This document shows, piece after piece, positions 56,622 through 64,000 of a stretch of DNA of 64,000 bases. The stretch comes from an uncultured Marinobacter sp. (GTDB lineage Bacteria > Pseudomonadota > Gammaproteobacteria > Pseudomonadales > Oleiphilaceae), in contig NZ_CANLBK010000001.1 in the NCBI RefSeq assembly GCF_947488835.1, forward strand, positions 1,798,001 through 1,862,000, in the 5' to 3' direction. Position numbers and translations under genes: made by a program. The notes beneath the pieces are model-generated. The model was given only the letters and a program-made list of their open reading frames with translations, was not told the DNA's origin and did no database searches. Numbering within the stretch: position 1 is the stretch's first letter; every line of letters begins with the position of its first letter.

Positions 56622-56657
56622 GCATCAGGTTATGCATCAGGTTATGCATCAGGTTAT
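56622..56657. repeat. 12-bp tandem repeat, three copies
   Basis: GCATCAGGTTAT occurs three times in perfect tandem at 56622-56633, 56634-56645 and 56646-56657, with a degenerate fourth copy (GCATCTGTATGG). It is 26 bp upstream of the fumC start. Copy number may vary by slippage. Confidence 0.9.
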
Positions 56658-56771
56658 GCATCTGTATGGCACGACCGCTTCAGTGTATCAACTAAAGTTC
56701 GGCATATTTTCTCAGGATAGAAACGCCGACGCAGTCACATAACCCCGACGAACAGAGGACTCCCGGCACGT

Positions 56772-56790
56772 TTGTAGGAAATTCCTACAA
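56772..56790. promoter_or_regulatory. 19-bp palindrome upstream of the signalling cassette
   Basis: TTGTAGGAA and TTCCTACAA are perfect 9-base complements around a central A. It lies 60 nt upstream of the first gene of the cassette and about 175 nt upstream of the divergent fumC. A palindromic dimer site is what a LuxR/NarL-type regulator would bind. Confidence 0.6.
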
Positions 56791-56849
56791 CAAAGCCGGC
56801 TGGGATTGGTAATCTTCTTGTCAGGTGAGATCTCAGGACTGTACCCACA

Positions 56850-58340
56850 ATGGCCATTACGGAAGAACCACACATTTTCCTTCGTTACGACTGCGAAAAT
56901 GCGCGCAAAATTTTTGAAGACGAGCTCGGCAACGACCTGCGCATTGATGCATTTCCAACGGATCAAGCCGCTATCTCGGCTCTGGAACGCTGCCCAACGC
57001 CACCAAACGCATTGTTCGTTTTGGCAAGCCAGTCGCCGATCGAAGCCAGCCCCCCGCTGCTGGTGCATGCGCGAGATACTCACCCCGACCTGTTGAAAAT
57101 CCTGATCAGCGACACTGTTCCGCTGGATATGCTGGTTTCTTTGCTGGAACAGCGGCTGGTTGATCGCTGTTTTGAACAGCCGGTGGACCCGGACCTCATA
57201 CGCTCCCACGTTCTGACCTCGGCGCTGGCCAGCAAACCCGGTTTGCCGGGCGTGGTTTCAGTGCCTGCTGCTGAAGCACCGATTGTCCTGATCGTGGATG
57301 ATGAATCGACGGCCACAAAGTACCTTGCCCGGCAGCTGGAGCGCATGCAGAAGGGTTTTCGCGTGCTGTGCGCCGACAGTGCCGAGCAGGCCCTGGAAAC
57401 CATCCGCTCACAAAGCGGAACAGTGGCTGTCGTAATGACAGACCAGCGAATGCCGGGCATGCAGGGCAAGGAACTTATTGATGAACTCAAACAATCACAC
57501 CCGGCAACAATCCGCATCCTCACCTCGGCCTACGGCGAAGTAAACGTAGCGCTTGATGCCGTTAACGAGGGGGAGATTTTCCGCTACCAAAAGAAACCCT
57601 GGCGGGCGACGGAGTTGTTGCCCCTCTTTCAGGAGGCTGTGTCCCGGCACCTTGCTCTGGCATCGGCCAGGGCAAACACACTGTCACAGTTGGAGCACCA
57701 ATTTTCAGAGCTACGCAAACAGCGCCGCGCACAGCTTCTGGAAAATCTTTCAGACCCTGTAAATACCGCCGCTGGCGCACCGGCCATGTCGCTCTTTTTG
57801 CAGGCCCTCGATGCCATCCCTTGCCTGGCGGCCAATTCATCACATCTGAGAGCGAGCCTGGAAACCAACCTTGAGAAGGACCTGGTCCAGCAATTTGGTG
57901 AGCAGGTGCAGCAGCAACTAACACGGCTGCAAGCAAAAGCCGTTACCAGCACGAAGCTTGACGAAGCGTCTGTTCTCGCCGCCCTGCAAAGCGCCGGACT
58001 GGCCAAAGATGAAAACCACAACGCAACGTCAACGCTGTCGGTGCTCTGCCAAACGCTCACAACGCTTTTAGCCGCTTCCGGGCAAGACTGGCGCAATCTG
58101 CAACTGAGCCAGTCTTCTGACAATCAACTGGTACTGACCAGCACAGCTCCGCTGAAGCTCTATGCACACCTGCTTGCCCCACTGACGAGGCTATCCCGAC
58201 CATTACTGGAGCAACAAGTGGCGCTTCTCCTGCTTTTCGTAACCACGCACCAGCTGGGCGGTGAGCTACAGATCAGCGGCGCGGCCCAGTCCTACGAACT
58301 TGTGCTTTCCTTGCCGCTGGCTAAAGCAACGGTGGCCTGA
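56850..58340 (+). CDS. response regulator with degenerate flanking domains
   Basis: A 496-residue protein. Residues 1-130 look like a receiver fold without acidic residues (pseudo-receiver). Residues 144-262 are a complete receiver with Asp150/Asp151, phosphoacceptor Asp198 (VVMTDQRMPGMQG), Thr225 and Lys249 (YQKKPW). A coiled-coil helix follows (about 265-300). The C-terminal region ends GGELQISGAAQSYELVLSLPL, recalling the last strand of a kinase ATPase domain but without N or G boxes. The start at 56850 lacks a close ribosome site. It overlaps the next gene by one base (TGATG). Confidence 0.85.
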   Translation: MAITEEPHIFLRYDCENARKIFEDELGNDLRIDAFPTDQAAISALERCPTPPNALFVLASQSPIEASPPLLVHARDTHPDLLKILISDTVPLDMLVSLLEQRLVDRCFEQPVDPDLIRSHVLTSALASKPGLPGVVSVPAAEAPIVLIVDDESTATKYLARQLERMQKGFRVLCADSAEQALETIRSQSGTVAVVMTDQRMPGMQGKELIDELKQSHPATIRILTSAYGEVNVALDAVNEGEIFRYQKKPWRATELLPLFQEAVSRHLALASARANTLSQLEHQFSELRKQRRAQLLENLSDPVNTAAGAPAMSLFLQALDAIPCLAANSSHLRASLETNLEKDLVQQFGEQVQQQLTRLQAKAVTSTKLDEASVLAALQSAGLAKDENHNATSTLSVLCQTLTTLLAASGQDWRNLQLSQSSDNQLVLTSTAPLKLYAHLLAPLTRLSRPLLEQQVALLLLFVTTHQLGGELQISGAAQSYELVLSLPLAKATVA

Positions 58341-58987
58341 TGTCGCAGGGTAACCGCACGCTAAGACTCTACGTAACCATCGGCCAGCGGCTGTTTCGGG
58401 ACAGCCTGCTATTCCAACTGCTGTTGCACAACGAAATTGATCTGGTGGGTGAATCCGAAACCGGAATCGACACCTTGAAAAGCCTGGAATCTGCCCGACC
58501 AGGCGTCTTGATTATTGAAGAGAATTTGCCGGACAACGATGGCCTGACCATTGCTGAACATGCACTGAGCGAGCACCCCGCCCTTGCGGTGTTGCTGATT
58601 TCAGATACCCCTGTCAGCGCCTACCGGCTGGCGATTTATCTGGAGGCTGGCATCAAGGCGGTTGTATCGAAACACCAGCCCATTCAGGATCTGGTTAAAA
58701 CGCTGTTCTACATCCGCAACGGGCAAGTTTACGTCGGGGCCTGGCAAAAGCCGGACGCGCCATCGCAAGGAATGTTAAATGCCTACAATGCGCTGTCGGG
58801 TCGTGAGCGAGAGGTCGCCCGGTTGATAGCCAGCCGCATTCCCATCAAGAATATCGCCGAACAGTTAGGTGTGTCCTGCAAAACAGTGCACTCCTACAAG
58901 GACAGAATTTTCGTCAAGCTCGGGTTCGAGCGCCTGCCAGAACTGATCCTGTTCATGAAACGCCACCACAATGGAGCCGCAGCATGA
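58340..58987 (+). CDS. LuxR/NarL-family regulator with atypical receiver
   Basis: A 215-residue protein with a receiver fold and a C-terminal LuxR-type helix-turn-helix (LSGREREVARLIASRIPIKNIAEQLGVSCKTVHSYKDRIFVKLGF). The usual acidic pair is Ile14-Gly15 and the phosphoacceptor aspartate position is Glu60 (LIIEENLPDNDG). Lys111 is kept. It probably cannot be phosphorylated normally and may work constitutively or by protein contact. It overlaps both neighbours (TGATG and ATGA), so the three cassette genes are translated together. Confidence 0.9.
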   Translation: MSQGNRTLRLYVTIGQRLFRDSLLFQLLLHNEIDLVGESETGIDTLKSLESARPGVLIIEENLPDNDGLTIAEHALSEHPALAVLLISDTPVSAYRLAIYLEAGIKAVVSKHQPIQDLVKTLFYIRNGQVYVGAWQKPDAPSQGMLNAYNALSGREREVARLIASRIPIKNIAEQLGVSCKTVHSYKDRIFVKLGFERLPELILFMKRHHNGAAA

Positions 58988-60342
58988 CATTGCTCTCCGG
59001 CACGGATCAGGTTCGACAGTTACCAGCACACCAACAGCGTCGTTACGAGCGCTTCTATCGCAACCAGTCCAGGTTCCGGGTGCTGCCACTTTTTGCCGAT
59101 GTGTCTCTGGGCATCACCTTCATCGGAACTCTCATATTCCTGTCTGGGCTTGCCCTATCGCCTACGGCGCCGGGCATTAACGGTACCCACCTGTTTTACA
59201 CTGCCGTGCTTGCAGGGCTGATAGCCGCTCACCGTTTTACGCGGCTAAGGCGAACCTCGCCTCTGATTGTCTATCTGGTGTTTTTCCACATGGCATTGTT
59301 CAGCTATCTAGGTTACATCGTCACCGGTGCTTCGCTGCCTCCTATCGTAGGCCTGCTTCTGTTCATAAGCTCCGTCGGGATCATCACCCTGTCCATGGTC
59401 CATACCATCATCATACTGGTGGCTAACCTGGGCCTGTTGACGGTGGCTACCGCACTGGCTGTGCCGGCCAGTGACTTTGGCAGCGCGCTAACGACCATAC
59501 TCAGCAACTGGCTGGTGTTGATGTGCCTACTCATTGCGCCGGTATCGGCTCACTTTTTTCGCGTGTTCTTGCGCAATCTTTTAGCCTTGCAATTCCTGCT
59601 CAAGGATCGCAATCGCACACTATCACGGACCCTGCATGCACTGGAGATAACCGAAGACCGGCTTGCACAGGAACAAAAGCATCAAGCCCTGAGCCATATG
59701 GCAAAAGGCCTTCTGCATGAAATCATGAACCCATTGAACTGCGCCAGCCAGGCCGTGGACTACGCAAGCGCCATAAACCGGGACAGCGACTTGTCAGAAG
59801 CGCTGGACGACGCAGCGCTGCACCAGAAACGCATCGCCGACATAGTGTCTGACCTGATCGATTTCTCGCGGCCAGAGCCGGATCACAGTATAGAAACAGC
59901 CGATTTGGGTGCTCTCTTTGAAACGGCGCTGCGCCTATGCAAACACCAACTCAGGGGCACGGAGGTGCACCTTGGCATTCCGGCAAATATGCCCATAGCC
60001 TGTTATCCGTCGGCACTGACCCAGGTTTTTGTGAACCTGTTGCTGAATTCGGCATCCGCACTGGAAAAGGGGCCGGCGTCGCGGCGCATCGACATAGCAG
60101 CTACGCCAAAGGGTGAGAACCTGAATATAGGCATACGGGATAATGGCCACGGCATAGCACCCGAAGACATTGAACGACTGACTGACCCCTTCTACTCCAC
60201 CAACAGGACACCGGACAATCTGGGCCTCGGGCTGAGCATCTGCCAGACCATCATGCGCCACCATAACGGCCAGATGGAGATTCGCAGCGAGCCCGGTGAG
60301 TGGACAGAAGTCATCCTTACTCTGCCTCCGTCACCACACTAA
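58984..60342 (+). CDS. membrane sensor histidine kinase
   Basis: A 452-residue kinase with about six membrane segments between residues 38 and 195 and no large periplasmic domain. A coiled-coil linker (about 205-235) follows. The H-box has His245 (GLLHEIMNPLNCA), the N-box is QVFVNLLLNSASAL, and the G boxes are IRDNGHGI and NLGLGLSICQTIM. The multi-span sensor suggests detection inside the membrane or of respiratory state. The likely partner is the canonical receiver at 56850. The TAA overlaps the stop codon of the convergent porin gene. Confidence 0.92.
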   Translation: MTLLSGTDQVRQLPAHQQRRYERFYRNQSRFRVLPLFADVSLGITFIGTLIFLSGLALSPTAPGINGTHLFYTAVLAGLIAAHRFTRLRRTSPLIVYLVFFHMALFSYLGYIVTGASLPPIVGLLLFISSVGIITLSMVHTIIILVANLGLLTVATALAVPASDFGSALTTILSNWLVLMCLLIAPVSAHFFRVFLRNLLALQFLLKDRNRTLSRTLHALEITEDRLAQEQKHQALSHMAKGLLHEIMNPLNCASQAVDYASAINRDSDLSEALDDAALHQKRIADIVSDLIDFSRPEPDHSIETADLGALFETALRLCKHQLRGTEVHLGIPANMPIACYPSALTQVFVNLLLNSASALEKGPASRRIDIAATPKGENLNIGIRDNGHGIAPEDIERLTDPFYSTNRTPDNLGLGLSICQTIMRHHNGQMEIRSEPGEWTEVILTLPPSPH

Positions 60343-61463
60343 TACTGGAAAAGCACTCTCAGCGTTAGCGCATTGCCCGTCGGGTCTGGTGCGAGGATAG
60401 TGCCCTCTACCTTTGGTACCAGCCAGTTCAGCCGAAGCTGAAACTGGTTACCCAGGTAATAATTTGCCCCGACCAGTGCAATCGCCGCCCGTGCGCCTAA
60501 ATCCCGGTCCTGCAAGTCGACCGCGCTATAGCGAGCCACCAATTCAACGGCTCCCGCCGGCCCCGGCGAATCGGGGCCCTTGAACTCACCGTGTTTGTAT
60601 CGGCGGTGGTCATTGGTGAGGAAAAAGCCTGCTTGCAGGTAAGCACCGCTAAACCGCCAGTGCTCTCCGTTCGCACGCTCAACCTGCTGCGCCATAGCCT
60701 CGCTCACCACCGTTAGTCGCCCTGACGACCAGGCTGCTTCTAACCCTCCCACGGCAGTGTGCCGGGCATCAAAGCGCGGACTGCGCAGAATATTGTCAGC
60801 ACTGAACACCTCGCCTCTATCCTTGATCTGAAACCGAGCGCCATTCAGATCGCGCCAGGATGCGGCAATGCCGAAATGCAGTGTGCGACGACTGTCCCGA
60901 ACGGGGGCAACGGTGTAGCGGGCCGTCACGGCCCGAGTCTGCTCCCCCTCCGGTTCTTTTGTAAACACGCCGAAAACCCAGGTGGACGCTTTATTCAATT
61001 GCCCAATCGCCAGGCCTTGCGCACGGCCTGGCGCAAAGGCCGATGTCACCATCGAACGCTCACTGGTGCTGATGTTGGTATAACTAGTCAGACGCTCAAG
61101 CCCGAACGGCTCTTTGAAGCGGCCCAGCGTTGCCTCAAACCCATTTGCGCCCTGGTATTGCACATAGGCATCACCCAGCTCGGTTTCCGAGCGATCACCC
61201 CGAGCCTTATAGCTTCCGTCTATTTCTGCTGCCCAGCTATCCCCCCATTCCAGTTCAAGTTCCAACTTGGCATTTCGCAGGACGCCGCTGGTGGTATCTG
61301 GCTCGCCGTCTTCACTGTAAAACGGCCCGAAATGGTCAATGCCAGCAGCGACATACCCACCAGGATCCAGCTCCAGCGGTTCAGCCTGCAACATCAGCGG
61401 CTGAAGCAAAAACACCAGCATCAGCCCCGCAATCAGCCAGGCCCAGCGGAAATCATCGAGCAT
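60339..61463 (-). CDS. phosphate-selective porin O/P-like outer membrane protein
   Basis: A 374-residue outer-membrane beta-barrel precursor with a signal peptide (AWLIAGLMLVFLLQPLMLQAEP). It shows OprO/OprP-family features: GVLRNAKLELELEWGDSWAAEIDGSY, ELGDAYVQYQGANGFEATLGRFKEPFGLERLTS, and a C terminus LTLRVLFQY ending in the aromatic residue needed for BAM insertion. The ATG at 61463 overlaps the end of the DUF4956 gene, so it belongs to the CotH-VTC operon. Phosphate or polyphosphate specificity is inferred from the family. Confidence 0.88.
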   Translation of the reverse strand: MLDDFRWAWLIAGLMLVFLLQPLMLQAEPLELDPGGYVAAGIDHFGPFYSEDGEPDTTSGVLRNAKLELELEWGDSWAAEIDGSYKARGDRSETELGDAYVQYQGANGFEATLGRFKEPFGLERLTSYTNISTSERSMVTSAFAPGRAQGLAIGQLNKASTWVFGVFTKEPEGEQTRAVTARYTVAPVRDSRRTLHFGIAASWRDLNGARFQIKDRGEVFSADNILRSPRFDARHTAVGGLEAAWSSGRLTVVSEAMAQQVERANGEHWRFSGAYLQAGFFLTNDHRRYKHGEFKGPDSPGPAGAVELVARYSAVDLQDRDLGARAAIALVGANYYLGNQFQLRLNWLVPKVEGTILAPDPTGNALTLRVLFQY

Positions 61464-62037
61464 GGGGGCCCTCCAGCCGAAAGTGCATTCGGAGCATAGC
61501 GGTATCCCGCAGGTAACTGATGGACACCACATCCACCCGAAACACATCCAGCCCGGTGCGCTCGCGCAAATCTGCAATCAACACTGCCTGCTGTCTGGCG
61601 TGCACATTCTCAATTTTTTCGTACTCAACCTCCTTCTCGCCGTGCCTGGGCAGTAACACCCGGGTTTCGAGAAGCAGCGCTAAAAGAATAATCAGCAGGT
61701 TCAGCCCCGCCAGTTCGTAGTGCTGCATACTGCCTACGGCTGCCAGCAGCGCCATGGCAATCACCAGAAAGAGATAGGTCATTTCCTTGATACCCAGTGC
61801 TTCCGTTCGATAGCGCAGCATTGAAAACACTGCAAACAGACCGAACGCAAAGCCCATGGTCACCGTAACCGAGTGCAGTAATGAGGTGACAAGAAAAACA
61901 CCCACCCCAAACAGAATGAAAGAGGCCGCGTTCTCCCTGTGACGAGAAAAGGCGTAGTAGCACCGAATCAGAACAAACACAGAAAGGGTGTTGATGATCA
62001 GCCGGATCACAAAATGGAGATCAACTGCAGATTCCAT
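61453..62037 (-). CDS. DUF4956 membrane protein
   Basis: A 194-residue integral membrane protein with four predicted spans in the first 130 residues. The conserved segment FGLFAVFSMLRYRTEALGIKEMTYLF is followed by a cytoplasmic C-terminal domain (EYEKIENVHARQQAVLIADLRERTGLDVFRVDVVSISYLRDTAML). This matches DUF4956, which commonly accompanies VTC-domain and CotH proteins. The reaction is unknown. It overlaps the VTC gene by 17 bases and the porin gene by 11 bases. Confidence 0.85.
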   Translation of the reverse strand: MESAVDLHFVIRLIINTLSVFVLIRCYYAFSRHRENAASFILFGVGVFLVTSLLHSVTVTMGFAFGLFAVFSMLRYRTEALGIKEMTYLFLVIAMALLAAVGSMQHYELAGLNLLIILLALLLETRVLLPRHGEKEVEYEKIENVHARQQAVLIADLRERTGLDVFRVDVVSISYLRDTAMLRMHFRLEGPHAR

Positions 62038-62779
62038 AAAGACTCCTTAGCAACGGCTTAAAACGATTGATTTTCAATTGAGACCCATAGAGCAGGCTGG
62101 TGCCCACGCAGTATTTGCTGAATGCCACCGGGCGGCAGCCCTGCCTGGCCAGGCTTTGCAGCATGGGGGAGTATCCTGAGTGGCGATCATGCTTTACTTC
62201 CACGATAGCTACGCCCGGAAGATCAACAGAGCGGCGGCGATCAGGGGAGTGAAAAGCAAGCTGAGTGTCCACAGTGATCCGCTCGGTGCCCTGAGGGTCA
62301 ATCAGTGTGATGCGCTGGTAAGAGACAAAAAGAACCGGCTGCATCCATGCTGCCGGCAGGCCTGATTGCTCTTTCAGAAACCTCGCGGCTGAGCCATCCG
62401 CAAAGGATTCAAACTTGACCGGCACCCGTGTTTTTAACGTGCGCTGGCGATTGGTTTTCTTTTTCACTTCCAGAAACATGATCTTGCTATGGCGATAGTG
62501 CCTTAGCCGAACCTTGAGCCGATTGAGCTTGCCGTTATGGTGATCCAGAAACAGGCGCCGGTCCGGGCTGTCAAAATACAGGGTGTCATAACCAAAGCGC
62601 CGGCACCCATCCATATCCAGTATCGTGTAGGCACCTCGCAGGCCCTGCAGGCACTTCTCCAAAACCCCAGGCTGCACCACAAACTTGGCATCGACCCGGT
62701 CCATCAAGGCAACCCGCATCTGGTCGGCCAGTCTGTGGCCACAAAAACCTGCCAGGGGACTGAGAACAGCCATATTCAT
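62021..62779 (-). CDS. VTC-domain (polyphosphate polymerase-like) protein
   Basis: A 252-residue protein of the VTC family, whose yeast member Vtc4 makes polyphosphate from ATP. It shows the basic tunnel-fold motifs DRVDAKFVV, FGYDTLYFDSPDRRLFLDHHNGKLNRLKVRLRHY, the strand FLEVKKKTNRQRTLKTRV, VSYQRITLI, and VAIVEVKHDRHSG with the metal-binding Glu, ending SKYCVG. No membrane segment is seen. The ATG overlaps the CotH stop (ATGA). Confidence 0.88.
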   Translation of the reverse strand: MNMAVLSPLAGFCGHRLADQMRVALMDRVDAKFVVQPGVLEKCLQGLRGAYTILDMDGCRRFGYDTLYFDSPDRRLFLDHHNGKLNRLKVRLRHYRHSKIMFLEVKKKTNRQRTLKTRVPVKFESFADGSAARFLKEQSGLPAAWMQPVLFVSYQRITLIDPQGTERITVDTQLAFHSPDRRRSVDLPGVAIVEVKHDRHSGYSPMLQSLARQGCRPVAFSKYCVGTSLLYGSQLKINRFKPLLRSLYGICS

Positions 62780-64000
62780 TGCACATCAGGCCCAAACTCA
62801 AGTGTGGCATCCAGTGTCAACTCAACATCGCCTGCGTTGGCACCAGTGCCAACTTTTGTCAGCGTTACGTTACCCGTTGCCCCCAGGGCCAGGGTGCGCA
62901 CATCGCCTGGCAGGCTTTCATCCACTTCGAACAACAAAGCATTGGTGGCAAAGCCGTGAAATGCATGAGTGCCAGGCACATAGTCTGATGCTTCGATAAA
63001 CAACTGCAGAACATAAGGCTTGAAGGCATTGCTCGCGTCCACACCAATCATCAACAAGCTAATGACCTCCGGGGCGCTCTCGGTATCGACTGAGTAGGCC
63101 AGGCTATCTACCTCAAAAGCTGCGAAGGTCAAGCTGGCACTGACTGCTTGGCCTCCAGGCAGATTAAACTTGAACGCCCCGCGATCCGTGCCGTTCACCG
63201 CAGACACACTGCCGGTTAAAGGCGTAGTAACCGGTGCACTGCAATCGGGCCGGGTATCCGCAAGCCGGTATACCGTGCCAGAAGCTGGGTCTTCCGCCAG
63301 CGCCTGCTCCAGTGCAGCCCTGCGTGGCATGCGATAACTGTCATCGGAGGGCTCACCCTCGCCCGCTATAAACGCTTTGAGGCTGGCCACACTGGCCTCA
63401 GAGGTACCCGTCAGCGCCCGAACCTGCTCCAGTTCCTGCAGCAATTGACTCTCGTTCCACTGGGTGGCCAGCAAATCTTGCAATTCAGCTTCGTATTTAG
63501 CCCGGTATTGCGGAAGATTAAACAGGCGGTCTGCCAGAGAAAAATTTCTGTACAGCACTCCGGTGCCCGGTTTCAGAGGGTGTTCTCCACGAAAGGCGGT
63601 ATCTGCACCCCAGGGGATGAAATGGAAGCGACCATCAACCGGGGATCGGTAGATGTGAAAATTATTGGCGTTACCGGTAGCGGAATCCCAGGCACCGATG
63701 AGAGTTTCCACTGCCCAGAAACGGATAAACTCATCCACATCCACCAGCTGCGGCAACACATTCATCAGTTGGTCGTCCGGCAGCGCCAGTGCATCGGTCA
63801 CCGATTGCAAATCACTGCGGTCGTTTTCCTTTTCGTTGGTCTTCTTCTCGAATCTCTGGCTCAACCAGGTGCCAAAATCCGACGTCTGTGCTTCATATTG
63901 ATTACCTTCATCATTGCCGAAGGCGCGGGCAAGAAATGGCTTTTTGATGGGCTCTACGTTGGTAAAAACACCAAGGTCCTCGCCATTTACCCGAACCCGG
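62776..64000 (-). CDS. CotH-like kinase family protein (5' end outside window)
   Basis: CotH proteins are atypical secretory-pathway kinases first known from spore coats. The 407 C-terminal residues are present. They show VNGEDLGVFTNVEPIKKPFL, FGNDEGNQYEAQTSDF, IRFWAVETLIGAWDS and the catalytic-loop region NANNFHIYRSPVDGRFHFIPWGADTAF. A beta-rich C-terminal domain follows. The frame is open to the window edge, so the true start is further upstream. It leads the VTC-DUF4956-porin operon. Confidence 0.9.
   Translation of the reverse strand, partial: RVRVNGEDLGVFTNVEPIKKPFLARAFGNDEGNQYEAQTSDFGTWLSQRFEKKTNEKENDRSDLQSVTDALALPDDQLMNVLPQLVDVDEFIRFWAVETLIGAWDSATGNANNFHIYRSPVDGRFHFIPWGADTAFRGEHPLKPGTGVLYRNFSLADRLFNLPQYRAKYEAELQDLLATQWNESQLLQELEQVRALTGTSEASVASLKAFIAGEGEPSDDSYRMPRRAALEQALAEDPASGTVYRLADTRPDCSAPVTTPLTGSVSAVNGTDRGAFKFNLPGGQAVSASLTFAAFEVDSLAYSVDTESAPEVISLLMIGVDASNAFKPYVLQLFIEASDYVPGTHAFHGFATNALLFEVDESLPGDVRTLALGATGNVTLTKVGTGANAGDVELTLDATLEFGPDVQ

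Noticed and set aside
56600..56720. Small plus-strand frames encoding repeated Ile-Arg-Leu-Cys peptides
   Set aside because: They are simply translations of the 12-bp tandem repeat upstream of fumC and lack a credible start.

Overview
The window is a continuous stretch of a gammaproteobacterial chromosome, most likely Marinobacter or a close marine relative. This is an inference from several signs: the conserved gene orders infB-nusA-rimP-tRNA-Leu-secG-tpiA-glmM-folP-ftsH and recN/fur/bamE/rnfH/ratA/smpB/ssrA; a carA-carB-greA operon as in Pseudomonas; a Fur of the Pseudomonas type (C-x-x-T instead of C-x-x-C); a tmRNA tag ANDENYSLAA; and a marine-type accessory set (betaine-type BCCT transporters, SorAB sulfite oxidation, Mqo). 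No insertion sequence, integrase, prophage, CRISPR array or rRNA operon was seen.

Region 1 (1-26.6 kb) is housekeeping. It runs, mostly on the minus strand, through translation and transcription factors (infB partial, nusA, rimP), tRNA-Leu(GAG), secG, tpiA, glmM, folP, ftsH, then yhbY (plus), greA, carB, carA, dapB, dnaJ, dnaK and grpE. After these come recN (plus), fur, bamE (plus), rnfH, ratA, an SNF-type transporter and smpB (plus). Regulatory structure is readable: stacked hairpins before rimP, a promoter plus terminator in the carA leader, a sigma-32 promoter before grpE, two LexA boxes before recN, and an 88-nt three-way-junction palindrome between dapB and carA. tmRNA (ssrA) follows smpB.

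Region 2 (27.1-32.9 kb) is a copper-resistance locus: cytochrome c lipoprotein, CopB, CopA multicopper oxidase and a CopI-like cupredoxin on the minus strand, divergent from an OmpR-type regulator and its histidine kinase.

Region 3 (32.9-46.2 kb) looks like a catabolic cluster for an unidentified betaine-like solute. It has an AraC regulator, SDR, metallo-beta-lactamase-fold hydrolase, AtaL/DUF1857 protein, BCCT transporter, LysR regulator, aldehyde dehydrogenase of alpha-ketoglutarate-semialdehyde type, M19 dipeptidase-like protein, a second nearly identical BCCT transporter, a large unrecognised protein, a DUF3726-like protein and RidA. No ring-opening, lyase or demethylase enzyme of a known betaine/DMSP route was recognised, so the substrate is open.

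Region 4 (46.4-56.6 kb) holds CheV, a 670-residue unrecognised protein with a papain-like Cys/His/Asn arrangement, Mqo, a Na/Ca exchanger-family protein, SorA/SorB, MsrB, MsrA and FumC. Region 5 (56.8-60.3 kb) is a translationally coupled signalling cassette: a response regulator with degenerate flanking domains, a LuxR-type regulator whose receiver has lost its acidic residues, and a membrane histidine kinase. Region 6 (60.3-64 kb, minus strand, running off the end) is an overlapping four-gene operon: CotH-like kinase, VTC-domain protein, DUF4956 membrane protein and a phosphate-selective-porin-like outer-membrane protein.
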